From positions 1 to 64,000 of the forward strand of contig JAHFUM010000008.1 in assembly GCA_023265135.1 (NCBI GenBank): DNA of 64,000 bases. The letters are read 5' to 3'. Source of the stretch: Nitrosarchaeum sp. (GTDB taxonomy: Archaea; Thermoproteota; Nitrososphaeria; Nitrososphaerales; Nitrosopumilaceae). Both the position numbers and the translations under genes were made by a program. This document shows positions 16,543 through 25,216 of this stretch, piece after piece. Positions within the stretch are counted from its first letter, which is position 1; the number at the start of each line of letters is the position of its first letter. Under the pieces are notes generated by a model, which did no database searches, had not been told where the DNA came from, and worked only from the letters and a program-made list of their open reading frames with translations.

Positions 16543-17703
16543 GTGTGCATGACATCATTCTTAGTGGAAAAGAAAAATGCAAAATCCTTCGAGGATAAGA
16601 TTAGCAAACTATCCATTAGAACACGACAAAATATTGAAGCCTCTAAAAATTCCTTTGACAGGTTCTGCCGAGAATACTATGATGGCAGAACAATAGATGA
16701 CATATTCAGAGAACTGAGAACCCTCAGAGAAGAACAGACAGAAGCAATAAGAGACACACTTCAGTCTTGGATAGATTGGCAGTACCAAAAAGGATCATTG
16801 ACAAATTCAATCAAGCAATACATATCGAAAATAGGTAGGGTGTTTTCTCATAATGGAATCAAGATTCACTTTGATGATTTTGATGAGCCGTTGGAATACA
16901 AGCCCACAATAAAAGAGGAATTACACGAATTAACATTAGAAGAAATACAGAAAATTTTTGCAGTGTCATTACCAAGAAAAACGGGTTTCTACCTTGCATT
17001 GATATCCACAGGTGCAAGACCAGGCGAACTATTGCAGATAAGAAAGAAAGACATTGACACAACACAAAAGAGAGTCAAGATTAGAATAGAAGCTGAGAAT
17101 GTAAAGACAAGGTCAGGTCGATCCGTGTGGCTTACTAAAGAGGCATCACGTCTTCTAATGGTTCGTTTAAAGGATTTGAAGGATAATGACTTGGTTTGGG
17201 CCACAAATGAAAACCCTGCTCATGCAGAAAAGGCAGAGGCATCAATGTTTAACAAATATACATCCGAGGCGGGCTTTACCCAAAAATACAAGTCAAATAA
17301 TTTCAGAACGATTACACTTTACTCTTTCAGGTCTTTCTTTTTTGGCAGGGCTTCGGACGTGCATAGAGAAGGATATGCACACAGAATGACAGGACATGGA
17401 GGGTATCTTCCACAATATGACAGAATGAATGATGAAAAAAGATTAGAGTGGTTCTTGAAGCTCGAACCCGAATTAACCATTAATGATGAGGAAAGACAGA
17501 AATTCACAATCAAAGAACAGAATGGGAAAATTGCAGAATTAGAACAAAAGAACACGCAGATTAACCAACTTGAAAAGAGGTTAAAACAACTAGAAACAGT
17601 AGAAAGCGATTCTGAGAATGCGATTTTGGAATTACTTCAAAATCCAAAACTTGCCCAATTTATCAATCAAAAAATCAGGGAAACAATAGAACAGGACAAA
17701 TAA
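16543..17703 (+). CDS. Tyrosine recombinase/integrase
   Basis: A 386-residue site-specific recombinase. The catalytic set is visible: R159 in STGARPGELL, K/R at TRSGRS, Y260-S-F-R263 (where many relatives have HxxR), H285 in MTGHGGY and the nucleophile Y292 in YDRM. The N-terminal SAM-like core-binding domain covers about residues 20-115. A coiled coil follows the catalytic domain (about 325-350). Start is GTG, ATG or a little later. It is followed by 900 bases of repeat-rich non-coding DNA, as expected for an attachment/recombination region. It could be a mobile-element integrase or a chromosomal resolvase. Confidence 0.85.
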   Translation: MCMTSFLVEKKNAKSFEDKISKLSIRTRQNIEASKNSFDRFCREYYDGRTIDDIFRELRTLREEQTEAIRDTLQSWIDWQYQKGSLTNSIKQYISKIGRVFSHNGIKIHFDDFDEPLEYKPTIKEELHELTLEEIQKIFAVSLPRKTGFYLALISTGARPGELLQIRKKDIDTTQKRVKIRIEAENVKTRSGRSVWLTKEASRLLMVRLKDLKDNDLVWATNENPAHAEKAEASMFNKYTSEAGFTQKYKSNNFRTITLYSFRSFFFGRASDVHREGYAHRMTGHGGYLPQYDRMNDEKRLEWFLKLEPELTINDEERQKFTIKEQNGKIAELEQKNTQINQLEKRLKQLETVESDSENAILELLQNPKLAQFINQKIRETIEQDK

Positions 17704-18018
17704 CAAATCATAATTTTCTTAAAATTAAATTGAAAGAAACTAATTGAAAACTAATATCAATTAGTATTAGTTAGTATAATTAAGTGTGAATTACTACACA
17801 TAAAAAAACTTGAGAAAGAAGCAAAACAAAAAAAAGAAATTCGGTTTTAAAAATAAAAATTCTAGATGGATATGTTCTTAAATAATTTTGAAAATAATTC
17901 TTAGATCTTTGATATTTTGCTAAATCTTTTAGGCTTGAATCTGTAATGGTGAATTTAGATATTATTGTAATTGAGAATAATTTACGTACAAATGATATAA
18001 TAGTAGCTCAAATAACAT

Positions 18019-18172
18019 GCCTAAAAATGAGTAAAACCACACATGTCTATTCTCTTACATGTCTTTTTTCATGTATAATCTACTAATAGTAATACTAATT
18101 ACTATTAGTAAATCATTTCTAAAAAATATCAAACATATCAAGTATAGATGTTCATAATACTCATTTTTAGGC
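18019..18172. repeat. Long-range perfect 15-base inverted repeat
   Basis: GCCTAAAAATGAGTA at 18019-18033 and its exact reverse complement at 18158-18172 frame 124 bases. Such paired arms could be recombinase sites in opposite orientation, in which case the enclosed segment could be inverted, or a cruciform-forming element. Confidence 0.7.
18082..18109. repeat. Perfect 12-base inverted repeat with 4-base loop
   Basis: ACTAATAGTAAT, loop ACTA, then ATTACTATTAGT. It sits inside the larger inverted repeat. Its arms echo the ACTAAT/ATTAGT half-sites near 17750, so it may be a recombinase core or accessory binding site. Confidence 0.65.
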
Positions 18173-18430
18173 ACGAGTTACTACCTTATATTATATACTT
18201 TTATCGTGTTTTGTTTCTAAATCTACTAGTGCAAAAATGCGACATGTGAAGATTTCAGGTCAAACAATTTAGGAATTTAACAAATCCAGAGAATTAATTT
18301 TAATTTTTGTTTTAAAATGCATTAGGCATACTCTATGTCACGCTAACTCATGTTAGTGGAACAATCTTTTCATTTGCAGATGATTCTGATTTTAATTTAG
18401 GTATGCAAATGTAGTGTTGCAAAGATGTGC

Positions 18431-18516
18431 GGTATTACCGATTGATATCAACATGAATATGGATTACGCAGTATTACCGAATGTGCTGTATTACGCAATA
18501 ATACATCGGTATTACC
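18431..18516. repeat. GTATTAC(C/G) repeat cluster (iteron-like)
   Basis: GTATTACC or GTATTACG begins at 18432, 18471, 18488 and 18509; ATTACGCA also occurs twice (18463, 18490). Spacings are irregular (39, 17, 21). They may be binding sites for a dimeric regulator or replication-type iterons. The cluster lies just past the 3' end of the receiver gene. Confidence 0.45.
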
Positions 18517-18603
18517 CTACAGTCTACTGTTGAATATCGTATATTTACAATCGCATCATACTAAATTTAAGCAAATACAAAAATTCATGATATACACGTG
18601 GTA

Positions 18604-18987
18604 TCATTTTTGAATAATGTTGGACAACACATTTTGTGGCATCATTTTTGAAATAAGAGATTGAATAGAAATGGGTTTTTGGTGTATTGCATATACACCT
18701 TGATTCTTGAGAAATTGTATCTGAAATTCTTCTAATTCAGATCCGCTGACAATTACTATTTTTCTAATCTCAGATGGCTTGTTACTTTTTAAATCAGCAA
18801 GAAATTCAAAGCCCGTATAGTAAGGCAGTCCCAGATCAAGTAAAATTACATCGTAATTACTCTTCAATACCAGTTCCAGTCCTTCTCTGCTGTCAACTGT
18901 ACTCTCATAATCATGTCCTGAAATTTTTAAAATATCTGAATATACTGCACTTATTTGAGGGCAATCTTCAATGTGAAGAATCTTCAT
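18604..18987 (-). CDS. Single-domain response regulator (twin A)
   Basis: 127-residue receiver: HIEDCP pocket, phosphoacceptor D51 in LLDLGLPYY, IVSGSE and HQKPIS with the switch Lys. No output domain. It is strikingly close to the receiver ending at 24623, sharing MKILHIEDCPQISA, EFQIQFLKNQGVY and LSNII near the end. The pair is a duplication. Its upstream region also shares a GTGTGTGCATTT motif with the twin. No kinase lies next to this copy. Confidence 0.9.
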   Translation of the reverse strand: MKILHIEDCPQISAVYSDILKISGHDYESTVDSREGLELVLKSNYDVILLDLGLPYYTGFEFLADLKSNKPSEIRKIVIVSGSELEEFQIQFLKNQGVYAIHQKPISIQSLISKMMPQNVLSNIIQK

Positions 18988-19115
18988 AAATCAAGAACTA
19001 TATGAATCAGGCATAAATGAGGGTGTGTGCATTTTGAACAGCCTTCTCCTTTAGTGTAACTTTATAGTACATACATCATGGAAAATTTAGGGATTTGTGG
19101 GGAATGTGAAGCAAA

Positions 19116-20006
19116 ATGATGGTACAGCAAACAACTCCTCTATTTGACTCTGAGCCTAATACTCAAATGTACGAGTACAGATTATCTCTAGAAAAAGTTC
19201 AGGCAGAACTTTTGCAATACGGTCTGACATCCAATCAAAGTAGGGTGTTTATTTTTCTTGGAAAGTATGGTGCAAAGACTGCCACCGAGGTATGCAAGGC
19301 CCTCAAATTACCTAGAACAGAGACATATCACTTGCTTTCAGCACTACAAAATAGAGGAATTGTTTCAGCTACATTTGAGCATCCGATTCAATTTGTCGCA
19401 TTGCCATTAAACAAGGCAATATGGATTCTAGTAAACTCTGAAAAGGAACGAGTAAAGTCCCTTGAGCAGATGGGAAAAGGACTATCTGAACTATGGGATA
19501 ATGTTCCAACTTTTGACTCACAACACGATGAGGTTGAAGAGAAATTCCAAATGCTGCAAGGTGCAAACCAGATACAATCAAAGATTACAGAGTTGGCTGA
19601 TACCTTTACAGATGAATTTTTGATACTTGGTTCTGAGAAGGATTATGTCAAGTTGTATCACGGGGAACTCTTTGAGTCTTTAAAATCCAAAAAGAAATTC
19701 AGATTCCTAAGTGCATGTTCTGAAAAGACTGCCTACATATTTGATGATTTGGAAAGAAAGAACATCAAAAAACTGGATAAAGACATCCCAAATCATTTGT
19801 GCTTTATACTAAAGGACGACACGGAATTGTTGTTCTTTACAAAAAATGCAAATTCACCTAAAGAGCCATTTGCAATGTGGACAAATTCCAAATCAATGAT
19901 ATATTCAATGAAGTTGCTCTTTGAATCCCTTTGGATGAATTCAAAAAATGAAGGAAAGAATAAAGATGCAAATATGAGAAATGCACACAATGTAACACAA
20001 AAATGA
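19116..20006 (+). CDS. TrmB-family transcriptional regulator
   Basis: A 296-residue protein with an N-terminal winged helix (YGLTSNQSRVFIFLGKYG, then AKTATEVCKALKLPRTETYH), followed by a coiled-coil hinge and a C-terminal effector-like domain. This is the TrmB organisation. It is divergent from the receiver twin A with 128 bases between them, so it may regulate that gene. Start is the first of ATG-ATG. Confidence 0.82.
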   Translation: MMVQQTTPLFDSEPNTQMYEYRLSLEKVQAELLQYGLTSNQSRVFIFLGKYGAKTATEVCKALKLPRTETYHLLSALQNRGIVSATFEHPIQFVALPLNKAIWILVNSEKERVKSLEQMGKGLSELWDNVPTFDSQHDEVEEKFQMLQGANQIQSKITELADTFTDEFLILGSEKDYVKLYHGELFESLKSKKKFRFLSACSEKTAYIFDDLERKNIKKLDKDIPNHLCFILKDDTELLFFTKNANSPKEPFAMWTNSKSMIYSMKLLFESLWMNSKNEGKNKDANMRNAHNVTQK

Positions 20007-20097
20007 TCGTGGTATTTAGAAATTTTATAAATTACACTATACAAAATGAGTCTAATTGACGATTCATTTAAGTAACAGTTTTTTCAAATTATGACAC

Positions 20098-20712
20098 TTG
20101 AAAAGTTTCGTCTATCTATTTACACTTGCAGTTTTAATTTTTACATTATCAGTAGCAATAATTCCTAATACCCACGCAGAGATATCAATTGATGTGGACG
20201 GTGATGGTTATACAACTGACGGTACTGGTCTTGGACTTGATTGCGATGATGGTAATGTTGCAATACACCCAGGTGCAACAGAGATTCCATATGATGGAAT
20301 AGACCAAGACTGTAATTCATCTGACCTAACTGATGTGGATGGAGATACTTATGCATCTAATCAAGATGTAGGCGGTACACCAGACTGTAACGATACTAAC
20401 CCTGCAATACATCCAGGTGCAACGGAGATTATAGGAGATGGTATTGATCAGGACTGCAAGGACGGAGACAAAACACCAGTTCAAGCAATAAATGATCTCA
20501 TATTATTTGCACATGACAATAAAGTAAAGACCAGCCCTATTGACAGTGCAGTAAAAATTCTCAATGATAAAAATAAATCAAATGACAAAAGTGTTTGTGG
20601 AAAACTAACTGCATTCGTTAATCATCTAAAAGCAGATAAAAAGATTTCATCATCGCTTAAAGATACACTAATTCAAAAATCAACTGCAATTAAAATTGCA
20701 CTTGGATGTTAA
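20098..20712 (+). CDS. Secreted MopE-like calcium/metal-binding repeat protein
   Basis: Signal peptide (VYLFTLAVLIFTLSVAIIP, cleavage after THA). Then two acidic repeats of the MopE metal-binding motif: DVDGDGYT...DCDDGN.AIHPGATEI..DGIDQDCN and a second copy ending DGIDQDCKDGD. A helical C-terminal domain (about 110-204) with two Cys follows. The protein probably binds calcium or copper outside the cell. The start is TTG; no ATG exists in frame. A 52-base dispersed element begins 18 bases after the stop. Confidence 0.82.
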   Translation: MKSFVYLFTLAVLIFTLSVAIIPNTHAEISIDVDGDGYTTDGTGLGLDCDDGNVAIHPGATEIPYDGIDQDCNSSDLTDVDGDTYASNQDVGGTPDCNDTNPAIHPGATEIIGDGIDQDCKDGDKTPVQAINDLILFAHDNKVKTSPIDSAVKILNDKNKSNDKSVCGKLTAFVNHLKADKKISSSLKDTLIQKSTAIKIALGC

Positions 20713-20730
20713 TTTTAAAATTATACTCTG

Positions 20731-20782
20731 AACTCTTTTTGTGCGTAAATGATTTTTTCATATAAAGTGCGTAATAACGAAA
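20731..20782 (+). repeat. 52-base dispersed element, copy 1
   Basis: Begins AACTCTTTTTGTGC and ends TAATAACGAAA. The same element occurs at 63871-63922 on the minus strand; I count 45 of 52 identical bases without a gap. Both copies start a few bases behind a stop codon, in the same direction as that gene. The TTTTTTCATATAAAG part could be a TATA-type promoter; a 3' processing or termination signal is also possible. Confidence 0.65.
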
Positions 20783-20834
20783 AGATCACAGTGTATTGAA
20801 AAACAAGTACAATCATGGCCACAAGTCAATTATC

Positions 20835-20859
20835 AAAAATAATGCATAGCATTATTTTT
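20835..20859. terminator. Perfect 11-base hairpin with T-run
   Basis: AAAAATAATGC, loop ATA, then GCATTATTTTT. The hairpin ending in T's could terminate a short transcript started at the TATA-like part of the 52-base element 70 bases upstream, or it may be an operator. The remaining bases to 21136 hold no gene that I can support. Confidence 0.45.
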
Positions 20860-21136
20860 AATTCAACATCTAGTTTTCATTTTTTGCTCTCAATCTCAAC
20901 TATGATTAAAATTATGCTTTAACTAATTTCTGACAAATCCTCAATTCAAAACGAATACAATCCAAAATATGAAAGCCAACGTTAGATTATCAGTTTACAT
21001 TATTTAGTTTTGGAAGGAAAATGCAAAAAAATAGTCTAAAACACTCGTTACTTGTACTGTAGATCATTATTTTTACGATTAATTCAAGTGTGTTTTTACT
21101 ACATTATAATAATTGTAACTTAAATAATATCATAGC

Positions 21137-22765
21137 ATGAAATTATTATCTCGTAGAAAATTATCGCGGATTATTGCATGTGTGTCAATTTGCGTATCTC
21201 TGATTGTTTGCATAGGATGGATACTAGATATTCCAACTTTGGAATCATTTATTCCAAATGCAGTTACAATGAAATTCAGTACCGCGATATCTTTTATTTT
21301 CAGTGGAATCACAGTCTATTTTATTTCAAAATATAATGAAGGAAAAACAGGCATTGCACAAATTGCAGTACCGGTATCGGGCTTTGTCATATTCCTATTT
21401 ATGGCGACGCTTTTGGCTGCAAATATTCTTGGCATTTCAAGTGGGATCGAGCAATTATTTATAAGAGAAAATCAGGATGCAATAAAGACATCCATTCCAG
21501 GAATGCCGTCTTTACTTACAATGGTGAATTTTATTTTAATTATTATTACAGGTGTGCTTACTTTCTCTGAATCTAAATTAAGAAAAATAATCACACCTAT
21601 AGGATACATCGTTTCAACAATTGGAATTATATCTATTGTTGGGTATGTAATAAATCAACCAAGTTTGTATTATTACATCGTTGGCATAAGCTCAGGAATG
21701 GCAATTCATACTTCAATTTTATTTACAATACTTGGTATTGCAATAATTCTTGCAGGCAACAACGAAATTCCACAACGTATTGAATCTGTAAAAATTTATC
21801 CAAAAATAACCTCTCTATTTCTAGCATCTTCACTAATTCCAATAATATTTGTAGTAGGATTAAATTTTAACATTCTTGAGGATTTCCCAAACAATGAATC
21901 AATAAAGATTAGCATGATCATTATAAGCATAGTAACAGCAATTACAGCTATCATATTTTCATTATCAATATCAAAACCCATCTCAAAACCAATTACTTCT
22001 CTAAAAAATATAGCCATGCAAATCTCAAAAGGAAATTATTCCATTAAAGCAAATGAATCAGGCAATGATGAGATTAGTGAATTATCAAAAACATTCAATC
22101 AAATGGTAGACAATGTCATAAAATCAGAGCGATTATCCACCATCGGATTACTATCATCAACACTTGGACATAATATAAAAAATGATTTGGGTACAATAAA
22201 AATGACACTTGAAATTTTAAAATACAAATATTCTCCCAATCTTGACGAAGAAGCTTCATCTAAAATTGCCCTCATGGAAAGATCTATTCTACACATACAA
22301 AATCAAATAGAGAACACTTTAGATTTTTCAAGGTTATCTCCGTTCAAATTAGAAAGTGTTTCATTGTTAAAACTAATAGAAAATACACTAAATACAATCA
22401 AAATTCCAGAAAACATCACAATTGATGTACCTAGAAAAGATATTTCGCTGTACTGTAATCCAAGTAAATTAACAGTGGTTTTAACAAATCTGATTAATAA
22501 TTCAATTCAAGCAATAGACACTAAGGGGAAAATATCAATAAAAGCAAATGAAGATAAGAATCAATCCACCATACAAATAGAGGATTCCGGTTCTGGCATA
22601 CCCTCTGAAATTCTTTTAAAAATATTTGAGCCGTTATTTACTACAAAAAGAATGGGCACAGGACTAGGATTAGCAAGTTGTAAATACATAGTGGAAGAAC
22701 ATAAGGGAAATATAACTGTACAAAACAACCCAACAACATTCACCATATCAATTCCAAAAAAATAA
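21137..22765 (+). CDS. Membrane histidine kinase with HAMP domain
   Basis: A 542-residue sensor kinase. About eight hydrophobic helices cover residues 10-280, followed by a HAMP-like segment (SKPISKPITSLKNIAMQISKG). The H box GHNIKNDLG has His345. The N box LTNLINNSIQAI, G1 DSGSGIP, F FEPLFTTK and G2 GTGLGL are all intact, so it should autophosphorylate. Its likely partner is the convergent receiver ending 17 bases downstream, although that gene is on the other strand. The stimulus is unknown; the multi-helix input suggests a membrane or ion signal. Confidence 0.92.
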   Translation: MKLLSRRKLSRIIACVSICVSLIVCIGWILDIPTLESFIPNAVTMKFSTAISFIFSGITVYFISKYNEGKTGIAQIAVPVSGFVIFLFMATLLAANILGISSGIEQLFIRENQDAIKTSIPGMPSLLTMVNFILIIITGVLTFSESKLRKIITPIGYIVSTIGIISIVGYVINQPSLYYYIVGISSGMAIHTSILFTILGIAIILAGNNEIPQRIESVKIYPKITSLFLASSLIPIIFVVGLNFNILEDFPNNESIKISMIIISIVTAITAIIFSLSISKPISKPITSLKNIAMQISKGNYSIKANESGNDEISELSKTFNQMVDNVIKSERLSTIGLLSSTLGHNIKNDLGTIKMTLEILKYKYSPNLDEEASSKIALMERSILHIQNQIENTLDFSRLSPFKLESVSLLKLIENTLNTIKIPENITIDVPRKDISLYCNPSKLTVVLTNLINNSIQAIDTKGKISIKANEDKNQSTIQIEDSGSGIPSEILLKIFEPLFTTKRMGTGLGLASCKYIVEEHKGNITVQNNPTTFTISIPKK

Positions 22766-22782
22766 ATTAAAAAATATTTTTT

Positions 22783-23145
22783 TCAGATAAATTTTTCTAC
22801 TAATCTCTTTAGTTCTTCTGCAGAATATGGCTTTTCTATTAATTCTATGGCATAGTTGTTTTTTATTTTTTCCCATTCTGAATAATCTGCATGTGCAGTC
22901 ATAAAGATCACTTTTGCCTTTGGAAAATATTTTTCAATCTCAAAAAATGTTTCGTATCCATCCATTTTTGGCATTTTTATATCAAGAAATACCAATTCTG
23001 GGAGGTATTTTTTATATTTTGAGATGGCATCAAAGCCATCTTTGGCTTGAATTACAATATACCCAAAAAATTCTAGAAGAGTAGATGTAGTATCTAAAAG
23101 TGCTTCATCGTCATCAGCTACAAGGATTATTCCTTTTTTACTCAT
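22783..23145 (-). CDS. Single-domain response regulator
   Basis: 120-residue receiver: VADDDE pocket, phosphoacceptor D55 in FLDIKMPKMDG, FMTAHAD and ELIEKPYS with the switch Lys. No output domain. It is tail-to-tail with the membrane kinase and just downstream of the winged-helix gene at 23180, which is transcribed in the same direction. Confidence 0.9.
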   Translation of the reverse strand: MSKKGIILVADDDEALLDTTSTLLEFFGYIVIQAKDGFDAISKYKKYLPELVFLDIKMPKMDGYETFFEIEKYFPKAKVIFMTAHADYSEWEKIKNNYAIELIEKPYSAEELKRLVEKFI

Positions 23146-23179
23146 GTCAGAATCATTTTAATAACATATGCAATAAATA

Positions 23180-24025
23180 TCATATAAACGAAATACTTTC
23201 TAAAATTTTGTACCGCTCTTCGTAGAATGTACGTGCTTCTGTAATGAAATTTGAAAACCAATTTTTGAGTTCAGTGTCTTTTCTAAGGATTTTTCTTAGA
23301 TGGGCATCTTCATTTTTCTTTGTTTTTACTCTTAAATTTGGAAAAAACAACAATGTAACATAAAACCATATGGAAATAAGTTCTCCTATTTTCTGTTCAT
23401 TTAATGATTGAGAAACACTATTGGATTTTATATTAAAAAAAGAAATTAATTCATAAAATTTAATATTTTCAATTCGTATAATGTTTGGATTATCAAATAA
23501 TAGTCCTTTCCCAAGAAATGAAATATTATAGACTTCTTCTCCAATTAATGATTTTAAAAAACCCCATTTTCCAAAAATTAATGGAAGTAGATTTTTATAG
23601 TTTTTTGCAAGTGTATCTATCTCTTTGTTACTAAAATTCAATACATCTAAACAATATAAAATTCCAAAAAGGGATAGTCGGTATCGGTTTCCAGGATTTC
23701 TCTTAGTAGACTTGCTATCGATTAAAATAAGACCAAGATCAATTATTCCCTCTGAATAACGACCTCTGTCATTTCTTCCATTTATCAATCGTCGGTATTC
23801 TTTTTCTTTAGTACGTAATTTATCAGAATCTGGTGCAAATCTAATTTTTGCCATGTCCCAAGTCGTCATAATTCCTTCTAAGGCAAGTATTCTGAGAATT
23901 CTTTGGACATTTTGATGGTGCTTGGATGTGGAATTTGGGGCGCCATATAGTCTATGAGCTGTGGGTCGGATATGATATTTGTACGATAAAAAACCTAGAG
24001 TTTTTTTGTCATTAAGAATAACCAT
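23180..24025 (-). CDS. Winged-helix-like protein of unknown function
   Basis: A 281-residue protein. The first 100 residues contain a probable winged helix (NVQRILRILALEGIMTTWDM, then a GRYSEGIIDLGLI wing and NRYRLSLFGIL). The rest is helical with no clear motif. It is basic overall. It probably binds DNA, and it shares strand and a 34-base gap with the receiver downstream. I do not know the family name. Confidence 0.55.
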   Translation of the reverse strand: MVILNDKKTLGFLSYKYHIRPTAHRLYGAPNSTSKHHQNVQRILRILALEGIMTTWDMAKIRFAPDSDKLRTKEKEYRRLINGRNDRGRYSEGIIDLGLILIDSKSTKRNPGNRYRLSLFGILYCLDVLNFSNKEIDTLAKNYKNLLPLIFGKWGFLKSLIGEEVYNISFLGKGLLFDNPNIIRIENIKFYELISFFNIKSNSVSQSLNEQKIGELISIWFYVTLLFFPNLRVKTKKNEDAHLRKILRKDTELKNWFSNFITEARTFYEERYKILESISFI

Positions 24026-24083
24026 ACCGCAAGTGGGATGATATTCTTATATAAGTATTATTTTTTACTTAAGTTAAGGTAGT

Positions 24084-24236
24084 ATGAGTATGGCAAAAAG
24101 AGTCACGATAATGATTGATGAAGATTTGGACAAAAAACTGAGAATTTTACAAGCAAAAATGATTCAGCAAAACCAGACTTCGTACAGCTATTCAAAAGTG
24201 ATTAACGAGGTAGTTAAAAAAAGTATAAACAAATAA
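24084..24236 (+). CDS. 50-residue ribbon-helix-helix DNA-binding protein
   Basis: The sequence KRVTIMIDEDLDKKLRI opens with the beta strand and helix A of CopG/Arc-type repressors, and SYSYSKVINEVVKKSI forms helix B. Such proteins bind operators as dimers. It is divergent from the winged-helix gene with 58 bases between the starts and may control both directions. A decayed gene follows immediately. Confidence 0.75.
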   Translation: MSMAKRVTIMIDEDLDKKLRILQAKMIQQNQTSYSYSKVINEVVKKSINK

Positions 24237-24253
24237 GATCAAATAAAGTTACA

Positions 24254-24616
24254 GCTTTAAGCCAATACAATATTTAGAAAATTTTGGACATTTTGATTTA
24301 TTCAAGAAAAAAACAGATAGAACTCAGAAATATTTAATTGAATTTAGATTTTCAGGATATACAAAACAAGCAATCAAGGAGTTAAAACAAAATATCTCAA
24401 AAAATTTCCATACTACAAAAAAGAAAATAGTTCTACATGGGACACTAGTCAAACCCGATACATGGAGGATGAAAATCCATTGATTAAGGAAGTTGCAAGT
24501 GTTTGCAAAAGATACTAGATCAAATTTCAGTTAGAAACTTTGAAAATAGCATAATTTTTGTAAAAATTAAACATTCTAAGGAGCTCAAAAAACTACGAAA
24601 AGTAGGATGTGAATAG
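24254..24616 (+). pseudogene. Decayed LigT-like 2'-5' RNA ligase/phosphoesterase
   Basis: Three pieces in different frames line up like one protein of the 2H (LigT) family. Piece one contains KYLIEFRFSGYTKQAIKELK and the HGTL motif (family HxT/S) before a stop near 24483. Piece two reads PLIKEVASVCKRY then stops. Piece three reads ISVRNFENSIIFVKIKHSKE, as in the family's second half. The second HxT motif is lost, and no start codon is found. I call it dead on the basis of the frame breaks. Confidence 0.6.
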
Positions 24617-24622
24617 GAAATA

Positions 24623-25006
24623 TTACTTGTGAATTATGTTGGACAATAAGTTTTGTGGCAACATTTTTGAAATAATATATTGGACAGAAATAGGTTTTTT
24701 GTGTATTGAATAGACACCTTGATTTTTGAGAAATTGTATTTGAAATTCTTCTAGATCAAGTGAGGTTACAATTAGCACTTTTCTAATCTCAGATGGTCTG
24801 TTAATCTTTAGATCCGCAAGAAATTCAAAACCGCTATAGTAAGGCAATCCCAAGTCAAGTAAAACTATATCATAGTTATTTTTTAATACAAGTTCCAGTC
24901 CATTTTTGCCATCAACTGTGCTCTCAAATTCATGATCTGACATTTTTAAAACATCTGAAAATATTGCACTGATTTGAGGACAATCTTCAATGTGAAGGAT
25001 TTTCAT
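24623..25006 (-). CDS. Single-domain response regulator (twin B)
   Basis: 127-residue receiver nearly the same as twin A at 18.6 kb: same MKILHIEDCPQISA start, D51 in LLDLGLPYY, and EFQIQFLKNQGVY. The frame is open 26 codons further upstream, but the ATG at 25006 matches the twin and the family. It is downstream of, and on the same strand as, the PAS histidine kinase, so this copy has a plausible partner. Confidence 0.9.
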   Translation of the reverse strand: MKILHIEDCPQISAIFSDVLKMSDHEFESTVDGKNGLELVLKNNYDIVLLDLGLPYYSGFEFLADLKINRPSEIRKVLIVTSLDLEEFQIQFLKNQGVYSIHKKPISVQYIISKMLPQNLLSNIIHK

Positions 25007-25040
25007 AATATATGAACTACACAAAGTAGTATAAATTAAT

Positions 25041-25060
25041 GTGTGTGCATTTGAACACAC
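25041..25060. promoter_or_regulatory. Palindrome GTGTGT-n8-ACACAC upstream of twin B
   Basis: Perfect 6-base arms around an 8-base centre (gcatttga), 34 bases upstream of the ATG at 25006. Twin A keeps the left arm and centre (GTGTGTGCATTTTGAACA at 19023-19040) but loses the right arm. A shared operator or activator site is likely. Confidence 0.45.
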
Positions 25061-25216
25061 AAACTTACATTGTAACCTAACCAAACACTGCTTTTTGTAT
25101 CAGTATGCAGGAGATCCTTTTTACAAATTAGTAAAAATAGAATCCTTACTTTAGGCACAAAAATATGTAAACTATCGTAAAATGCTATAAGATCAAACCG
25201 GGGGGTATAGAATTCC

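Larger units (their letters stand above)
17704..18603. other. Repeat-rich non-coding region behind the recombinase
   Basis: About 900 bases with no supported gene. They contain clustered TTAGT/ACTAAT half-sites near 17746-17782, a long-range 15-base inverted repeat, a perfect 12-base stem, a short CTAAC/GTTAG hairpin (18343-18356) and a GTATTACC repeat cluster. The density of ordered repeats is unlike any other spacer in the window, which fits a recombination or replication control site. Confidence 0.6.

Noticed and set aside
17746-17782. TTAGT/ACTAAT run considered as a CRISPR or tandem array
   Set aside because: Units are short, irregular and without spacers; treated as recombinase half-sites instead. 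No CRISPR array was seen anywhere in the window.
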